Shown in pieces: positions 21,094 through 30,324 of a stretch of DNA of 64,000 nucleotides. Source of the stretch: Haloimpatiens sp. FM7315 (GTDB lineage: Bacteria; Bacillota; Clostridia; Clostridiales; Clostridiaceae). How positions within the stretch are numbered: the first letter of the stretch is position 1; every line of letters begins with the position of its first letter. A model generated the notes under the pieces. The model saw only the letters and a list, made by a program, of their open reading frames with translations. It did no database searches and was not told where the DNA came from. The stretch lies in NCBI GenBank assembly GCA_041861885.1, contig JBGVUE010000001.1, positions 291,001-355,000 on the forward strand. Direction: 5' to 3'. The position numbers and the translations under genes are program-made.

Positions 21094-22137
21094 TCATAGG
21101 TTTTTCCTATAAAAATTAACACAGCAAAGTATAAATATTATACTTAGTGCTCCAAAAGCAGGATATAAAAATGTTATTAGGTTTTTAAACCCAATTTGTG
21201 AAGTAGGTATGGCTATAGCAAGGACTAAGACAACAGCTTTTTTGTATGAAATGTTAAATTTATGCTTAATTGTTTTTCCTATGCTATATATATCAGATAC
21301 TTCTGTAGAAAACATTTCAAAAATATTATGCACAAAAGCATTAATTCAATAACTTTACCAAAACGATTGGCAATGTATAAAAGTGGTATGTCGTATCTGT
21401 AAATATAAGGAATGTTTAAAATGAGCATTAAATTTATCATAATACATAAAATAGTTAAACCCAGTGCTCCGAAAAATGAGCCAATTGTTAAGGGAACTTC
21501 TTTTTTAGTTCTTGACTAAAAGGCACAAGCACTCCAGAACAGCAAAGTAAATTGAAGCTTCCATATAACAAAGCTGAAATTAACCAAGGCTTTTTGCGGC
21601 CTCAAAGTTTTTAATGTAAGTAAAGCTACAAAAACTTTTATCAAATAACACATATAGTAAAAATATGGTTACAATAATGATTATAAGAGAAGGTACTATA
21701 AAGGAGTTTATAGTAATTAGACCTTTTGTATCCTTTAGGAGTGTTATTAATGAAACTAAGGCCATTACTATTATTCCAAACCAGGGGGAAATTTTAAAAT
21801 ACTGATGAAATAAAGCACCACTTCCAGCTAGAATTATTGCAGAGCTACTTAGCATGAAAAAACCTGTTATAAGATCTGTAAATTTCCCAATAGGACCTTT
21901 CATTACAAGGCTTATAAGCTCATTGTAAGAAGATAAATTGTATTTAATACTTAGTTTTATGATTATTCTACTTACGAAAAAGTACATGAAAAAACATAGG
22001 ATAATTCCCATAAAGCCTTTGTAGCCGTAAGAGGTGAAAAATTGAGTAATCTCCTGACCGGAGGCTAGACCAGCACCTACTATGGTACCTATAAAAACAG
22101 TAGTTGTCTCGAAAACCAATTTTAGATTATTTTTCAA
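21094..22137 (-). CDS. YkvI-like multi-pass membrane transporter (three frameshifts)
   Basis: Fragments rejoin when one base is restored at each of 21591-21595 (T5), 21501-21506 (T6) and about 21334-21337 (A4), giving about 348 residues with roughly ten transmembrane helices. The opening TTTVFIGTIVGAGLASGQEITQF is a sodium-symporter-like first helix, broken by glycines, as in the YkvI family of uncharacterised membrane proteins distantly related to amino-acid transporters. The substrate is unknown. The start ATG at 22137 follows GGAGGAAAAT on the minus strand. It is divergent from the lipoprotein gene at 22250. Confidence 0.75.
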
Positions 22138-22249
22138 TTAATTTTCCTCCATAATCTTTCTTCTATATAAATATATAAGTTTATTTAAAAATAATGATTT
22201 AATAAATTAAAATTTTATTTATTAGGCAAACTATATAAGAGGTGGTAGT

Positions 22250-23335
22250 ATGAGAAAAAATAAGTACACAATTATTATAATTACTTTGTTTTTTATTTCC
22301 TTTCTTTTGGCGTCTTGTAAGAACAAAGAAGTAGAATTTGAAGGCAAGGAGATTACCTTTGATAACTCTGCAGCAAACCTTGTAGTAGAAAATTATTTTG
22401 CTTTTTTAATGAAAGAAGATTATGAGAGTGTAAAAAAGTTATTTAGTGATGATATGATAAAAGAGCAGGGAAGAGTAACTAAAGAAGATATGGTGGTCAG
22501 GGGATTTAGAATAGATGAAATTACAGAACTTAGCAAGATGTCTATATTTAAAATTATGGCAGTTAGTGAAAATAAGTATTCCCCATACTCAATTTTAGAT
22601 GAATACAGGATTTCAGTTATCAAGGAAAAAAATGGCTATAAAATAAGTGAAGTTAAGGTAATAATGAAAAAAGAGACTTTTGCTAAAAATCAGCAGGTTA
22701 GGATAAGAGATGAAAATAATGTTGATACATATTTAGTTTTGGCTTTAGAAAATTTACCTAAAACGGCTTTTTCAAAAGAGGATAAACTATCAATGTATAA
22801 AAAGAAGGTTCCATCAAAAGAATTTAAGGCTATTGGGTTATCTTATGATGGTTTAAGGATGGCTATATCTTCTTATAATGGAGACTCTTATTTAGGACTT
22901 GTAACTATTGATGAAAGTCTTGCAGTTCAAGGTGCACAATCTCAGGGGCAAGAATCAAGTTCAGGTCAGGGTCAAAGTGGTAACAGTGCTAAAGAAAAGC
23001 CTATTGGCAAAGAGATAACAAGTTTAGATGTAATTAAGGGATGTCATATTAATTATATGGTATTTTCTAGGGATGAAAAATATTTAGCCATGCAGTATAC
23101 TAAAGACGATGGCTCTAAATGTATAAAGGTTTACGAAAGCGACAGTGGAGATTTAATACCTATAAAGTTTGAAGAGACTTTTCCTGTGAATAAAGTTAAT
23201 ATTAAGTTTAACTATTTTGATAGTGATGGCATGATAATTGAAGTGTTGCCTAGAGAAAGCCTAAATGCAGAGCAAAAAGATTTAATTGGTATATGGAAAA
23301 TTGACTTAAAGAATTTTAAGATAAAGAGATTATAG
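22250..23335 (+). CDS. Putative lipoprotein of unknown function
   Basis: A 361-residue exported protein. A basic start (MRKNKY), a hydrophobic stretch and the lipobox LLASC (Cys23) predict lipid anchoring to the outer membrane face. The mature protein is hydrophilic. A Gln/Ser/Gly-rich linker (residues about 227-248) separates an N-terminal NTF2-like-looking half (ENYFAFLMKEDYESVKKLFSDDM) from a C-terminal half that resembles a small WD- or beta-propeller-like strand region (MVFSRDEKYLAMQYT). I do not recognise a named family. It precedes the YhcC-like gene by 15 bp, probably in one transcript. Confidence 0.75.
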   Translation: MRKNKYTIIIITLFFISFLLASCKNKEVEFEGKEITFDNSAANLVVENYFAFLMKEDYESVKKLFSDDMIKEQGRVTKEDMVVRGFRIDEITELSKMSIFKIMAVSENKYSPYSILDEYRISVIKEKNGYKISEVKVIMKKETFAKNQQVRIRDENNVDTYLVLALENLPKTAFSKEDKLSMYKKKVPSKEFKAIGLSYDGLRMAISSYNGDSYLGLVTIDESLAVQGAQSQGQESSSGQGQSGNSAKEKPIGKEITSLDVIKGCHINYMVFSRDEKYLAMQYTKDDGSKCIKVYESDSGDLIPIKFEETFPVNKVNIKFNYFDSDGMIIEVLPRESLNAEQKDLIGIWKIDLKNFKIKRL

Positions 23336-23350
23336 GAAGGAACGGAGTTT

Positions 23351-24277
23351 ATGCTTTGGGGTGACAAAAGATATTACAATTTGAATTATTTTTTAAGAAG
23401 TAAATTTGGTGAGAAGGTATTTAAAATATCTCTAGATGCAGGTTTTTCTTGTCCTAACAGGGATGGAACCATAAGTAAAGGTGGATGTATATACTGTAGT
23501 GAAAGAGGTTCAGGAGATTTTGCTGGAAACAGAAGATTTTCCATCAGTCAGCAGTTTGAAGATATAAAAGCTATAATGAATAAAAAGTGGAAAAGTGGGA
23601 AATATATAGCTTATTTTCAGGCATATACAAATACTTATGCGCCTATAGAGGTATTAAGGGAAAAGTATGAAGAGGCAATAAAAGAAGAGGGAGTTGTTGC
23701 TTTAGCTATAGCTACAAGACCTGATTGTCTAAGTAAAGAAGTATTAGATCTTATAGAAGAGTATTCAAATAGAATATATACCTGGGTAGAGCTTGGGCTC
23801 CAGACCTCTAAGGAAGAAACTGCGAAACTAATTAATCGAGGATATGATATAAGTGTATTTGAAAATGCAGTTTGCAATCTAAGAGAGAGGAATATAGATG
23901 TTGTTGTACATGTTATATTTGGATTGCCGGGAGAAAACTCTTTGGATATGTTAAATTCTATTAGATATTTGTCAAATATAGATATACAAGGAATAAAAAT
24001 ACATCTGCTTCACCTTATGAAAAACACTCCTTTAGTTAAGCTTTATGAGGAGGGAAGATTAAGATTTTTAGAAAAAGATGAATATATAGATCTTATATGC
24101 AAGGCAGTTTCTATACTTCCTAAGGATGTGGTTATTCATAGACTTACAGGAGATGCTCCAAGAGATTTATTAATAGGACCTAAGTGGAGTCTTAAGAAAT
24201 GGGAAGTATTAAATGACATAGATAAGACACTTAAGGATAGGGATATATACCAGGGGGTATATTCAGAAAAATTATAG
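23351..24277 (+). CDS. TIGR01212/YhcC-family radical SAM protein
   Basis: A 308-residue radical SAM protein. The cluster cysteines are in the atypical spacing Cys34-x11-Cys46-xx-Cys49 (GFSCPNRDGT ... GGCIYCS), which is diagnostic for the YhcC/YtqA family. YFQAYTNTYAP, ATRPDC, WVELGLQT and VHVIFGLPGE follow the family pattern. The substrate is not established. ATG at 23351 follows GGAAGG. The frame is intact. Confidence 0.88.
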   Translation: MLWGDKRYYNLNYFLRSKFGEKVFKISLDAGFSCPNRDGTISKGGCIYCSERGSGDFAGNRRFSISQQFEDIKAIMNKKWKSGKYIAYFQAYTNTYAPIEVLREKYEEAIKEEGVVALAIATRPDCLSKEVLDLIEEYSNRIYTWVELGLQTSKEETAKLINRGYDISVFENAVCNLRERNIDVVVHVIFGLPGENSLDMLNSIRYLSNIDIQGIKIHLLHLMKNTPLVKLYEEGRLRFLEKDEYIDLICKAVSILPKDVVIHRLTGDAPRDLLIGPKWSLKKWEVLNDIDKTLKDRDIYQGVYSEKL

Positions 24278-24387
24278 TAAATATGTTTATATTTTAATCT
24301 TTCGTCTTTGTACATAAATAAAATACCAACATAGTTAGTATTTTATTTGTTAGAAAGCTTAGATAATCTTTTATGGGGGATGGTTAA

Positions 24388-25092
24388 ATGAATATAGATA
24401 TAATAATTACTGCAGATGACATTAAAGAGGAAAAAATCAAGGGGAAAACTGTTATTGTTATTGATATGCTAAGGGCTACATCAGTAATAACCACTGCTTT
24501 AAATAGCGGATGTAAAAAAGTAATACCTGTGCTTACAGTTGAAAAAGCTAAAGATATTGCGAAAACTATAGGGGAAAATTGTATTCTAGGAGGAGAGAGA
24601 AATGCTATTAAAATAGATGGTTTTGATTTTTCAAATTCTCCTTTAGAGTATAAAAAAGAAATAGCTAAAGATAAAATATTAATTATGACAACCACCAATG
24701 GCACTAAGGCTATTAATGGATGTTTAAAAGCAGATAATATTTTAATAGGCGCTCTTTTAAATGCTAAAAGTGTTGCACTAAAGGCTTTAGATATAAACAA
24801 AGATATAGTTTTGGTTAATTCAGGTACAGCGGGACAGTTTTCTATGGATGATTATATATGCGCTGGATATATAATAAGCTGTATATTAAATCTAAGGGAA
24901 TGTGAACTTACAGATATTGCAAAGACATCAAAATACATATATGATACTCATAAAGATATTATTAGTTTTATAAGAAAAGCAAGTCACTTTAAAAGACTTA
25001 AGGAATTAGGACTTGAAGAGGATTTAAAGTATTGTTGTCAAAAAGATATAATAGATATAGTTCCAGAGTATAAAGAAGGGGCTATAGTGTAA
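24388..25092 (+). CDS. comB: 2-phosphosulfolactate phosphatase (ComB family)
   Basis: A 234-residue protein of the ComB family, Mg-dependent phosphatases that release sulfolactate from 2-phospho-3-sulfolactate. [42 protein letters not shown] and [10 protein letters not shown] are family signatures. In methanogens it acts in coenzyme M synthesis; in clostridia no such pathway is expected, so the true substrate may differ. ATG at 24388 follows GGGGGATGG. A bidirectional terminator separates it from the convergent SH3 gene. Confidence 0.88.
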   Translation: MNIDIIITADDIKEEKIKGKTVIVIDMLRATSVITTALNSGCKKVIPVLTVEKAKDIAKTIGENCILGGERNAIKIDGFDFSNSPLEYKKEIAKDKILIMTTTNGTKAINGCLKADNILIGALLNAKSVALKALDINKDIVLVNSGTAGQFSMDDYICAGYIISCILNLRECELTDIAKTSKYIYDTHKDIISFIRKASHFKRLKELGLEEDLKYCCQKDIIDIVPEYKEGAIV

Positions 25093-25118
25093 AAACAGAT
25101 TATAAAGCTTTATTTTAT

Positions 25119-25166
25119 AAATTCAGAGGATATAAGTATAAAATACTATATATCCTCTGAATTTTC
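25119..25166. terminator. Bidirectional terminator between comB and the SH3 gene
   Basis: ATTCAGAGGATATA (25121-25134) pairs with TATATCCTCTGAAT (25149-25162) and is flanked by A/T tracts. The 3' half overlaps the end of the minus-strand gene. Confidence 0.75.
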
Positions 25167-25570
25167 TTCTATAAAGGATAGATTCTGATCCTTAATCCAA
25201 CCTTTATTGTTAACATTTTCTTCGGAGTATAAATTTATATAAAACCAGGCATTAGAATTAACTTCTGCCCTGTCTAGTATATATACTTTTGTATTTTCTT
25301 TTAGACTATTTAGAACTGGTGAATCTTCTAAGGGAGATAAATATAAACTGCAATTATTTAGAATAAGACCAAGTTTATATTTTGGGGCATAGTAGGTTAT
25401 ATTTATAGATTCAGCCTTTTTTACAGTTAGAGTCTTGTTTTTAAGAGAATCATTTTGTTTTGTTACAAGCATCAATTGCCTTTTTAAGGTATCACTTTTT
25501 TTGAGTTTATTAAGGTAAAATATCCAAAGGTACCTACACAAATTATTAATATTAAGCAAAAGAAAAACAA
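25146..25570 (-). CDS. Membrane-anchored SH3-domain protein (frameshifted)
   Basis: A TTG start at 25570, 8 bp after AAGGAGG, gives a hydrophobic N-terminal helix (FFFCLILIICVGTFGYFTL). One base added to the T7 run at 25496-25502 joins it to the rest, giving about 141 residues. A short coiled-coil-like stretch (KRQLMLVTKQNDSLKNK) leads to a bacterial SH3-like domain (SLYLSPLEDSPVLNSLKENTKVYIL ... WFYINLYS). Such domains often bind cell wall. The function is unknown. Confidence 0.68.
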
Positions 25571-25642
25571 AAGAAAAACCTCCTTATATAAATCCTATTA
25601 ATAGAATATTACAAAAAGAAGGTTAATATTACAAATAAATAA

Positions 25643-26296
25643 TTAAATTGCGGTTAATATTTCGTGATAGTTTAAGATGTATTTATCTGCTTTTTTTATT
25701 AGCTCTTTTTTCTGATTTTCAGAAAAAGTATCGTGTATTGCAACTACCTTCATGCCAGCTAATTTTGCTCCCTTAACAGCAGGGAGAATATCTTCGAAAA
25801 CTATGCAGTTACAGGGTGCTATATTTAGCTTATTTGCGGTAAGAAGATATATATCAGGAAAAGCCTTACCCCTTGTAACTTCATCTGTAGTAGATATTGC
25901 ATCAAAATAATCGTAAATACAGTTTTTCTTTAAAGCCATTTCCATAAGCAGTTTATTATTGCTTGTGGCAAGGGCTATTTTTATATTCATAGCTTTTAAC
26001 ATATTTAAATATTCTTTAGCACCAGGCTTTAAATCTACATTAAATTTGTATTCATTGTAAGCCATATCATTCCACTCTTGCATTATATCATTTACGCTGT
26101 CTTTTAAATTAAATCTATTTTTAAAATAATTAGCAGTCTCTTCAAAAGTTAAGTGCTCAATAGATCCTTTTAAATCATTAGGCACTGAAATATTTCTTTT
26201 GGTTAAATAATCAGTATCGATTTTAGACCATATCCACATTGAATCAATTAAAGTCCCATCCATATCAAATATAGCTGCTTTAATATTATTTAACAT
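25643..26296 (-). CDS. HAD-family phosphatase, beta-phosphoglucomutase-like
   Basis: A 217-residue HAD hydrolase. Motif I is FDMDGTLIDS with nucleophile Asp11 and acid Asp13. Motif II is LATSNN, the lysine lies near TRGKAFPDIYL and motif IV is FEDILPAVKGAK. The four-helix cap between residues 18 and 80 places it in subfamily IA, with sugar-phosphate mutases and phosphatases. The substrate cannot be told. ATG at 26296 follows AGGAGTGAT on the minus strand. The frame is intact. Confidence 0.85.
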   Translation of the reverse strand: MLNNIKAAIFDMDGTLIDSMWIWSKIDTDYLTKRNISVPNDLKGSIEHLTFEETANYFKNRFNLKDSVNDIMQEWNDMAYNEYKFNVDLKPGAKEYLNMLKAMNIKIALATSNNKLLMEMALKKNCIYDYFDAISTTDEVTRGKAFPDIYLLTANKLNIAPCNCIVFEDILPAVKGAKLAGMKVVAIHDTFSENQKKELIKKADKYILNYHEILTAI

Positions 26297-26385
26297 GAGA
26301 TCACTCCTTTAGTTTAATAATGTATTCTATGAAAAATAAGCTTTATTTGCTATTATAATTGTATAATAATTATACAATAAAAATA

Positions 26386-26419
26386 CATAAAAAAATCTTG
26401 TGTTTAACCACAAGATTTT
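26386..26419 (-). terminator. Terminator of tRNA-Pro
   Basis: On the minus strand AAAATCTTGTG, a 6-base loop and CACAAGATTTT are followed by a T run, immediately after the encoded CCA end. Confidence 0.8.
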
Positions 26420-26494
26420 GGTCGGGGTGACAGGGATTGAACCTGCGACCTCATGGTCCCAAACCACGCGCGCTCCCATCTGCGCCACACCCCG
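26419..26494 (-). tRNA. tRNA-Pro (anticodon TGG)
   Basis: A complete cloverleaf on the minus strand. The acceptor stem CGGGGTG/CACCCCG carries discriminator A and an encoded CCA. The D stem is GCGC/GCGC. The anticodon arm CGTGG-TTTGGGA-CCATG reads TGG, and the T arm is GCAGG-TTCAATC-CCTGT. Length is 76 bases. Confidence 0.95.
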
Positions 26495-26507
26495 AAGGAC
26501 AAGAACT

Positions 26508-26536
26508 ATTATATGATATTATTATGCAAAAGTCAA
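26508..26536 (-). promoter_or_regulatory. Promoter of tRNA-Pro
   Basis: On the minus strand TTGACT (26531-26536) and TATAAT (26508-26513) are 17 bp apart and end 13 bp before the tRNA. Confidence 0.75.
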
Positions 26537-26541
26537 GCATA

Positions 26542-26856
26542 TTAATTAATTTTCTTTTTATCTCCACTTCCTCTAGTAGGAACAGTTGACATGACAAAAC
26601 CTACAAGTATGGAAACTAGAGCAGGTGCAATTACATTAAGATAAACTATGTACCTTGTTTTGTATAATATTAAAGCACTTAAGCCAGTAACTAAAGCTGT
26701 TAATAAGAAAATGTAGACTACAAACTTAGCAAAAGAGCTTAGTAATTTCTCGTATATTTTATGACGAGTGGGCCCGCTTATAACAGATTTAAAAATTCCA
26801 TAAGATACTAATATCAAAATTAAATTAACTAATGTTGAGATTAAAAAATTTTTCAT
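26542..26856 (-). CDS. Small membrane protein of unknown function
   Basis: The ATG at 26856 follows GGAGGTG on the minus strand and gives 104 residues; the frame is open further upstream but without a ribosome site. Three hydrophobic segments are visible (STLVNLILILVSYGIF, FVVYIFLLTALVTGLSALIL, YLNVIAPALVSILVGFVM), with a basic cytoplasmic-looking tail. No family is recognised. It lies between murC and tRNA-Pro on the same strand. Confidence 0.65.
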   Translation of the reverse strand: MKNFLISTLVNLILILVSYGIFKSVISGPTRHKIYEKLLSSFAKFVVYIFLLTALVTGLSALILYKTRYIVYLNVIAPALVSILVGFVMSTVPTRGSGDKKKIN

Positions 26857-26946
26857 AAAACACACCTCCAAATATATTAGTAGTATTTGCATTAATTTCT
26901 AATAAAATACGCAAATCCAGCAAATATTTAGAGCTGTGTTAAAAAA

Positions 26947-28327
26947 TTATTTTAAGAACATTTCACCTATTTTATAGACGTCACCAGCACCTACAGTTAA
27001 AATTATGTCTCCTTTTTCACATCTATCTTTTAAATATTTAACTGCATCTTCAAAATCGTGAATATTTACTGCGTTTACGCCTTTTTTCTTTATTTCATCA
27101 CATAGCATTTTTGAGCTTATAGTTCCTGGATCCTTTTCTCTTGCTGCATATATGTCCATTAATATAAGTTCACTGCAATCAGAAAAAGAATTAGAAAAAT
27201 CTTTAAATAATGTTGAAGTCCTTGTGTAAGTGTGAGGTTGAAAAACACAGTACACTTTTTTATGAGGATAGTTTTTAGCTGCACTTAAAACGGATTTAAC
27301 TTCAGTTGGATGATGAGCATAGTCATCAATTACTGTTATTCCATTTTTAATTCCTTTTTTCAAATCTTCTATGAGTTCCAGTAAAGGATTCAATTCCATC
27401 TTTAATATTAGAATATGGTACATCTAAAGTTAAAGTAGCAGAAATAGCTGCTAGGGAATTTAGTATGTTGTGTCTTCCGGGAACTTTTAGTTCTAAAGAA
27501 AATAATTTTTCCTCTTTGTTATATACATCAAAAACTCCACAACCAGTAGAATTATAGCTTATATTTTTAGCCCTTATATCTCCATTTTCTATACCAAAGC
27601 TTAAAACCTTGCAGTTAACATTTTTAGAAAGGTCTTTGACTCTATCATCATCAAAATTTGCAATTAGTGAGCCTTCATTTGGTATAAGTCTTGCAAATTT
27701 TAAGAAAGTGTCTTGTATTTCTTCAATGTCTTTATAGAAATCAAGATGATCTGCTTCAATATTTAAAATTACTCCTATATAAGGAAAAAATTTAAGAAAA
27801 GATGCTTTGTATTCACAAGCTTCTGCAATAAAATACTCGCTTTTTCCAGTTCTAACATTTCCATTTATAGAATCTAAATTTCCTCCAACTAAAATAGTTG
27901 GATCTAATTTAGCATTTAACATTACTTCAGATACGAAAGAGGTAGTAGTAGTTTTACCGTGAGTTCCTGAAATTGCAACATTGTACTTATGGCCTTTCAT
28001 TAACTGGCCTAAAAATTCTGCCCTTGTCATTAAGTCAATGCCTCTATTTTTAGCTTCTATTAACTCTTCATTAGTGTTTAGAACAGCAGCGGTGTAAACA
28101 ACTAAGTCTGCATCTTTTATATTTTCAGCTGAATTACCTATGTAAATAGTAGCTCCTTTTTCTTCTAAATCTCTTAAAATAGCTGAATCACTTTTATCGG
28201 AACCAGATACTTTATATCCGTTTTCTAGTAAGATTTCGGCAAGACCGCTCATACTTATGCCACCAATGCCTATGAAATGTATTTTGCTGTGTTTATTTTC
28301 TAAAAAATTTGAAATCATGTTTTTCAC
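26947..28327 (-). CDS. murC: UDP-N-acetylmuramate--L-alanine ligase (frameshifted)
   Basis: Essential Mur ligase adding L-alanine to UDP-MurNAc in peptidoglycan synthesis. The N-terminal UDP-binding motif [18 protein letters not shown], the ATP loop [11 protein letters not shown] and the C-terminal [10 protein letters not shown] and FQPHTYTRT are present. The chain breaks after GTHRRFEK at the T6 run (plus-strand 27355-27360). The net shift there needs two extra bases or one fewer, and the repaired length is about 460 residues, which is normal. A disrupted murC would be lethal, so an error in the sequence is the simplest explanation. ATG at 28327 follows AAGGGGTG. Confidence 0.92.
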
Positions 28328-28349
28328 CCCTTAAAAGTTATATATTTAA

Positions 28350-28376
28350 ATTATATACAAAAAAACCATAAGTCAA
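28350..28376 (-). promoter_or_regulatory. Candidate promoter of murC
   Basis: On the minus strand TTGACT (28371-28376) and TATAAT (28350-28355) are 15 bp apart. The spacer contains an A7/T7 run, so the true spacing may be 16 if a base is missing there as elsewhere. Confidence 0.5.
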
Positions 28377-28450
28377 TACAAAATAAAATAAAATAACTTT
28401 AATTATAGTTTGTTATGTTAATATTATATTACAATTTTTTAGAAAAGTAA

Positions 28451-28672
28451 TTAGTATAACAGATTAGAAGAATTAACTGAATTATCAGTAAAATCACATA
28501 GGCCGCTTAACATATATTCTTCCTCATAAATAAATATATCTTCAATTGCTAAATTGAAATAACGGGCAATTTTAAAAGCTAAAGTAATAGAGAGGTTATA
28601 CCTTCCATTTTCTAGTGAACTTATAGTTTGACGAGAGACTTCTAGAATCTCCACTAATTCTTCATGAGTTTA
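28451..28672 (-). pseudogene. N-terminally truncated XRE-type HTH regulator
   Basis: The minus-strand frame encodes THEELVEILEVSRQTISSLENGRYNLSITLAFKIARYF and a short acidic tail, the second half of a small XRE regulator. The first about 22 residues of the HTH are missing. A TAA stop stands directly before the frame and no start with a ribosome site is available. The sequence immediately upstream (TTAACATAAAGCATACTTGACGTTAA) looks like the operator and promoter normally found before such genes. A deletion has probably joined the promoter to mid-gene. A GTG at 28654 could only give a non-functional fragment. Confidence 0.65.
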
Positions 28673-28845
28673 ACGTCAAGTATGCTTTATGTTAAATAAT
28701 TATTGTTAGAATATTTGTTTTTTTGCCATATTAATAAGCTATTTATTAATATAACTGTTGATTTTATAATAAAATTAGAATAAAATATGAATAATAATAG
28801 AGTTTTTTAAAAAAATTCGTGAATAGAATATAGGTGATATAAAAA

Positions 28846-29661
28846 ATGAAAAAATTAAATAGAAATCAAAGAGTTATAGGCATTACAAAAATATTAACAG
28901 ATAACCCAAATAAAGTTATAAATTTAAATGTATTTACGGAAACTTTTAATGCAGCAAAATCTTCAATAAGTGAGGATTTAATGATAGTTAGAGAAGTGCT
29001 ACATTCCATGCACATGGGCAGTATTGAAACTATTTCTGGGGCAGCAGGTGGGGTTAAATACAAATGTGATATATCAGAGGAACATAAGGAAAGATTTATA
29101 GAAGAGCTATGTGAACTTCTTAAGGACACTAATAGAGTTGTACCAGGGAATTTTATTTATATGACTGATATAATGTATAACCCTCAAATAATACAAAAGG
29201 CAGGGCTAATTTTAGCCTCGACTTTTAAAGACTTAGAAGTTGATTATGTTGTTACCGTTGAAACAAAAGGTATACCTTTAGCTTATGAAGTTGCAAAGTT
29301 ACTAGGAGTACAACTTGTAATTGTTAGAAGAGATACAAAAGTTACAGAAGGAACTACAGTTAGCATTAATTATGTATCGGGGTCTAGCAAAAGAATACAG
29401 ACGATGTCTTTAGCTAAAAAAGCTATAAAAAAAGGAAGCAAATGTATATTTGTTGATGATTTCATGAAAGCAGGGGGAACTGCTTTAGGTATAACTAATC
29501 TTTTGAAGGAATTTGAAAGTGAGCTTTTAGGTATAGGGGTATTAATCGATAACTTAGAAACTCCAAATAAACTTGTAGAGAATTATATTTCTTTAGTTGA
29601 GTTAAGAGGAATTGATGAAGAGGGAAGTGTAAATGTAAATCCATCCAGTAGAGTAGAGTAA
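28846..29661 (+). CDS. purR: Pur operon repressor
   Basis: A 271-residue PurR: an N-terminal winged helix (MKKLNRNQRVIGITKILTD, KSSISEDLMIVREVL) and a C-terminal phosphoribosyltransferase-like domain with the PRPP loop CIFVDDFMKAGGTALG. It represses purine genes when PRPP is low. No pyrophosphorolysis activity is expected from this family. The order purR-spoVG-glmU-prs follows the Bacillus arrangement. There is no strong ribosome site (AGGTGAT) before the ATG at 28846. The frame is intact. Confidence 0.95.
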   Translation: MKKLNRNQRVIGITKILTDNPNKVINLNVFTETFNAAKSSISEDLMIVREVLHSMHMGSIETISGAAGGVKYKCDISEEHKERFIEELCELLKDTNRVVPGNFIYMTDIMYNPQIIQKAGLILASTFKDLEVDYVVTVETKGIPLAYEVAKLLGVQLVIVRRDTKVTEGTTVSINYVSGSSKRIQTMSLAKKAIKKGSKCIFVDDFMKAGGTALGITNLLKEFESELLGIGVLIDNLETPNKLVENYISLVELRGIDEEGSVNVNPSSRVE

Positions 29662-29712
29662 TTATTTAAATCTATTGAAATATTCAAAAAAATCAATATT
29701 TTTGAATATTTA

Positions 29713-29739
29713 GAAGGAATTTTGCAAACAATAGAGAAT
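29713..29739 (+). promoter_or_regulatory. Sigma-H promoter of spoVG
   Basis: GAAGGAATT (29713-29721), an 11-bp spacer and AGAGAAT (29733-29739) match the sigma-H consensus RnAGGAwWW-N11-RnnGAAT at every defined position. They lie 35 bp upstream of spoVG, a sigma-H gene in Bacillus. Confidence 0.8.
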
Positions 29740-29773
29740 TAGTAAATAGTAATACTCGCGGAGGTGGATTTAT

Positions 29774-30070
29774 ATGCAAGTTACAGACGTTAGAATTAGA
29801 AAAATTGCTTCAGAAGGTAAAATGAAAGCAATAGTGTCAATAACTTTAGACAATGAATTTGTAGTTCATGACATTAAAGTTATAGAAGGAAAAACTGGTT
29901 TATTTATAGCTATGCCAAGTAGGAAAACACCAGATGGAGAGTTTAAAGACATTGCACATCCAATAAATACAGATACAAGACAAAAGATACAACAGTCAAT
30001 ATTAGATGAGTACGAAAAAGTAAAAAATCAAGATATAGAAGAAGAAACTAAAACTGAAAATGAAGAATAA
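29774..30070 (+). CDS. spoVG: Septation regulator SpoVG
   Basis: A 98-residue RNA/DNA-binding regulator highly conserved in Firmicutes. [10 protein letters not shown] at the start, [37 protein letters not shown] in the core (shown as separate conserved blocks [11 protein letters not shown] and [14 protein letters not shown]) and an acidic tail are typical. It affects septum formation at sporulation onset. ATG at 29774 follows GGAGGTGG. It has its own sigma-H type promoter and a short terminator, so it is probably transcribed alone. Confidence 0.97.
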   Translation: MQVTDVRIRKIASEGKMKAIVSITLDNEFVVHDIKVIEGKTGLFIAMPSRKTPDGEFKDIAHPINTDTRQKIQQSILDEYEKVKNQDIEEETKTENEE

Positions 30071-30097
30071 AAAGGGGTGTATACTCCTTTTTGTTCT
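30069..30097 (+). terminator. Terminator of spoVG
   Basis: AAAAAGGGGT and ACTCCTTTTT pair around GTAT, with one G-T pair, and run into T-rich sequence. Confidence 0.7.
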
Positions 30098-30228
30098 TTG
30101 TAATGATAATATTTGAAAATATTCAATTAATATGCAAGAATTTAAAGAGAATGTAAACATTTTCTGAAAAATTTTTAACATAAATATAAATAATTTAAAT
30201 TAAAACCTTGGAAATCTTCTTTGTGATG

Positions 30229-30257
30229 TTGAAAATAATTTATCTTTAAAATATAAT
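30229..30257 (+). promoter_or_regulatory. Promoter of glmU-prs
   Basis: TTGAAA (30229-30234) and TATAAT (30252-30257) are separated by 17 bp, upstream of the glmU start at 30325. Confidence 0.7.
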
Positions 30258-30324
30258 ATAATATGTGTGTTTTTTTAAATATGTAAGATAATATATAAAT
30301 ATATACCTAAAAGAGGTGTTCAAA

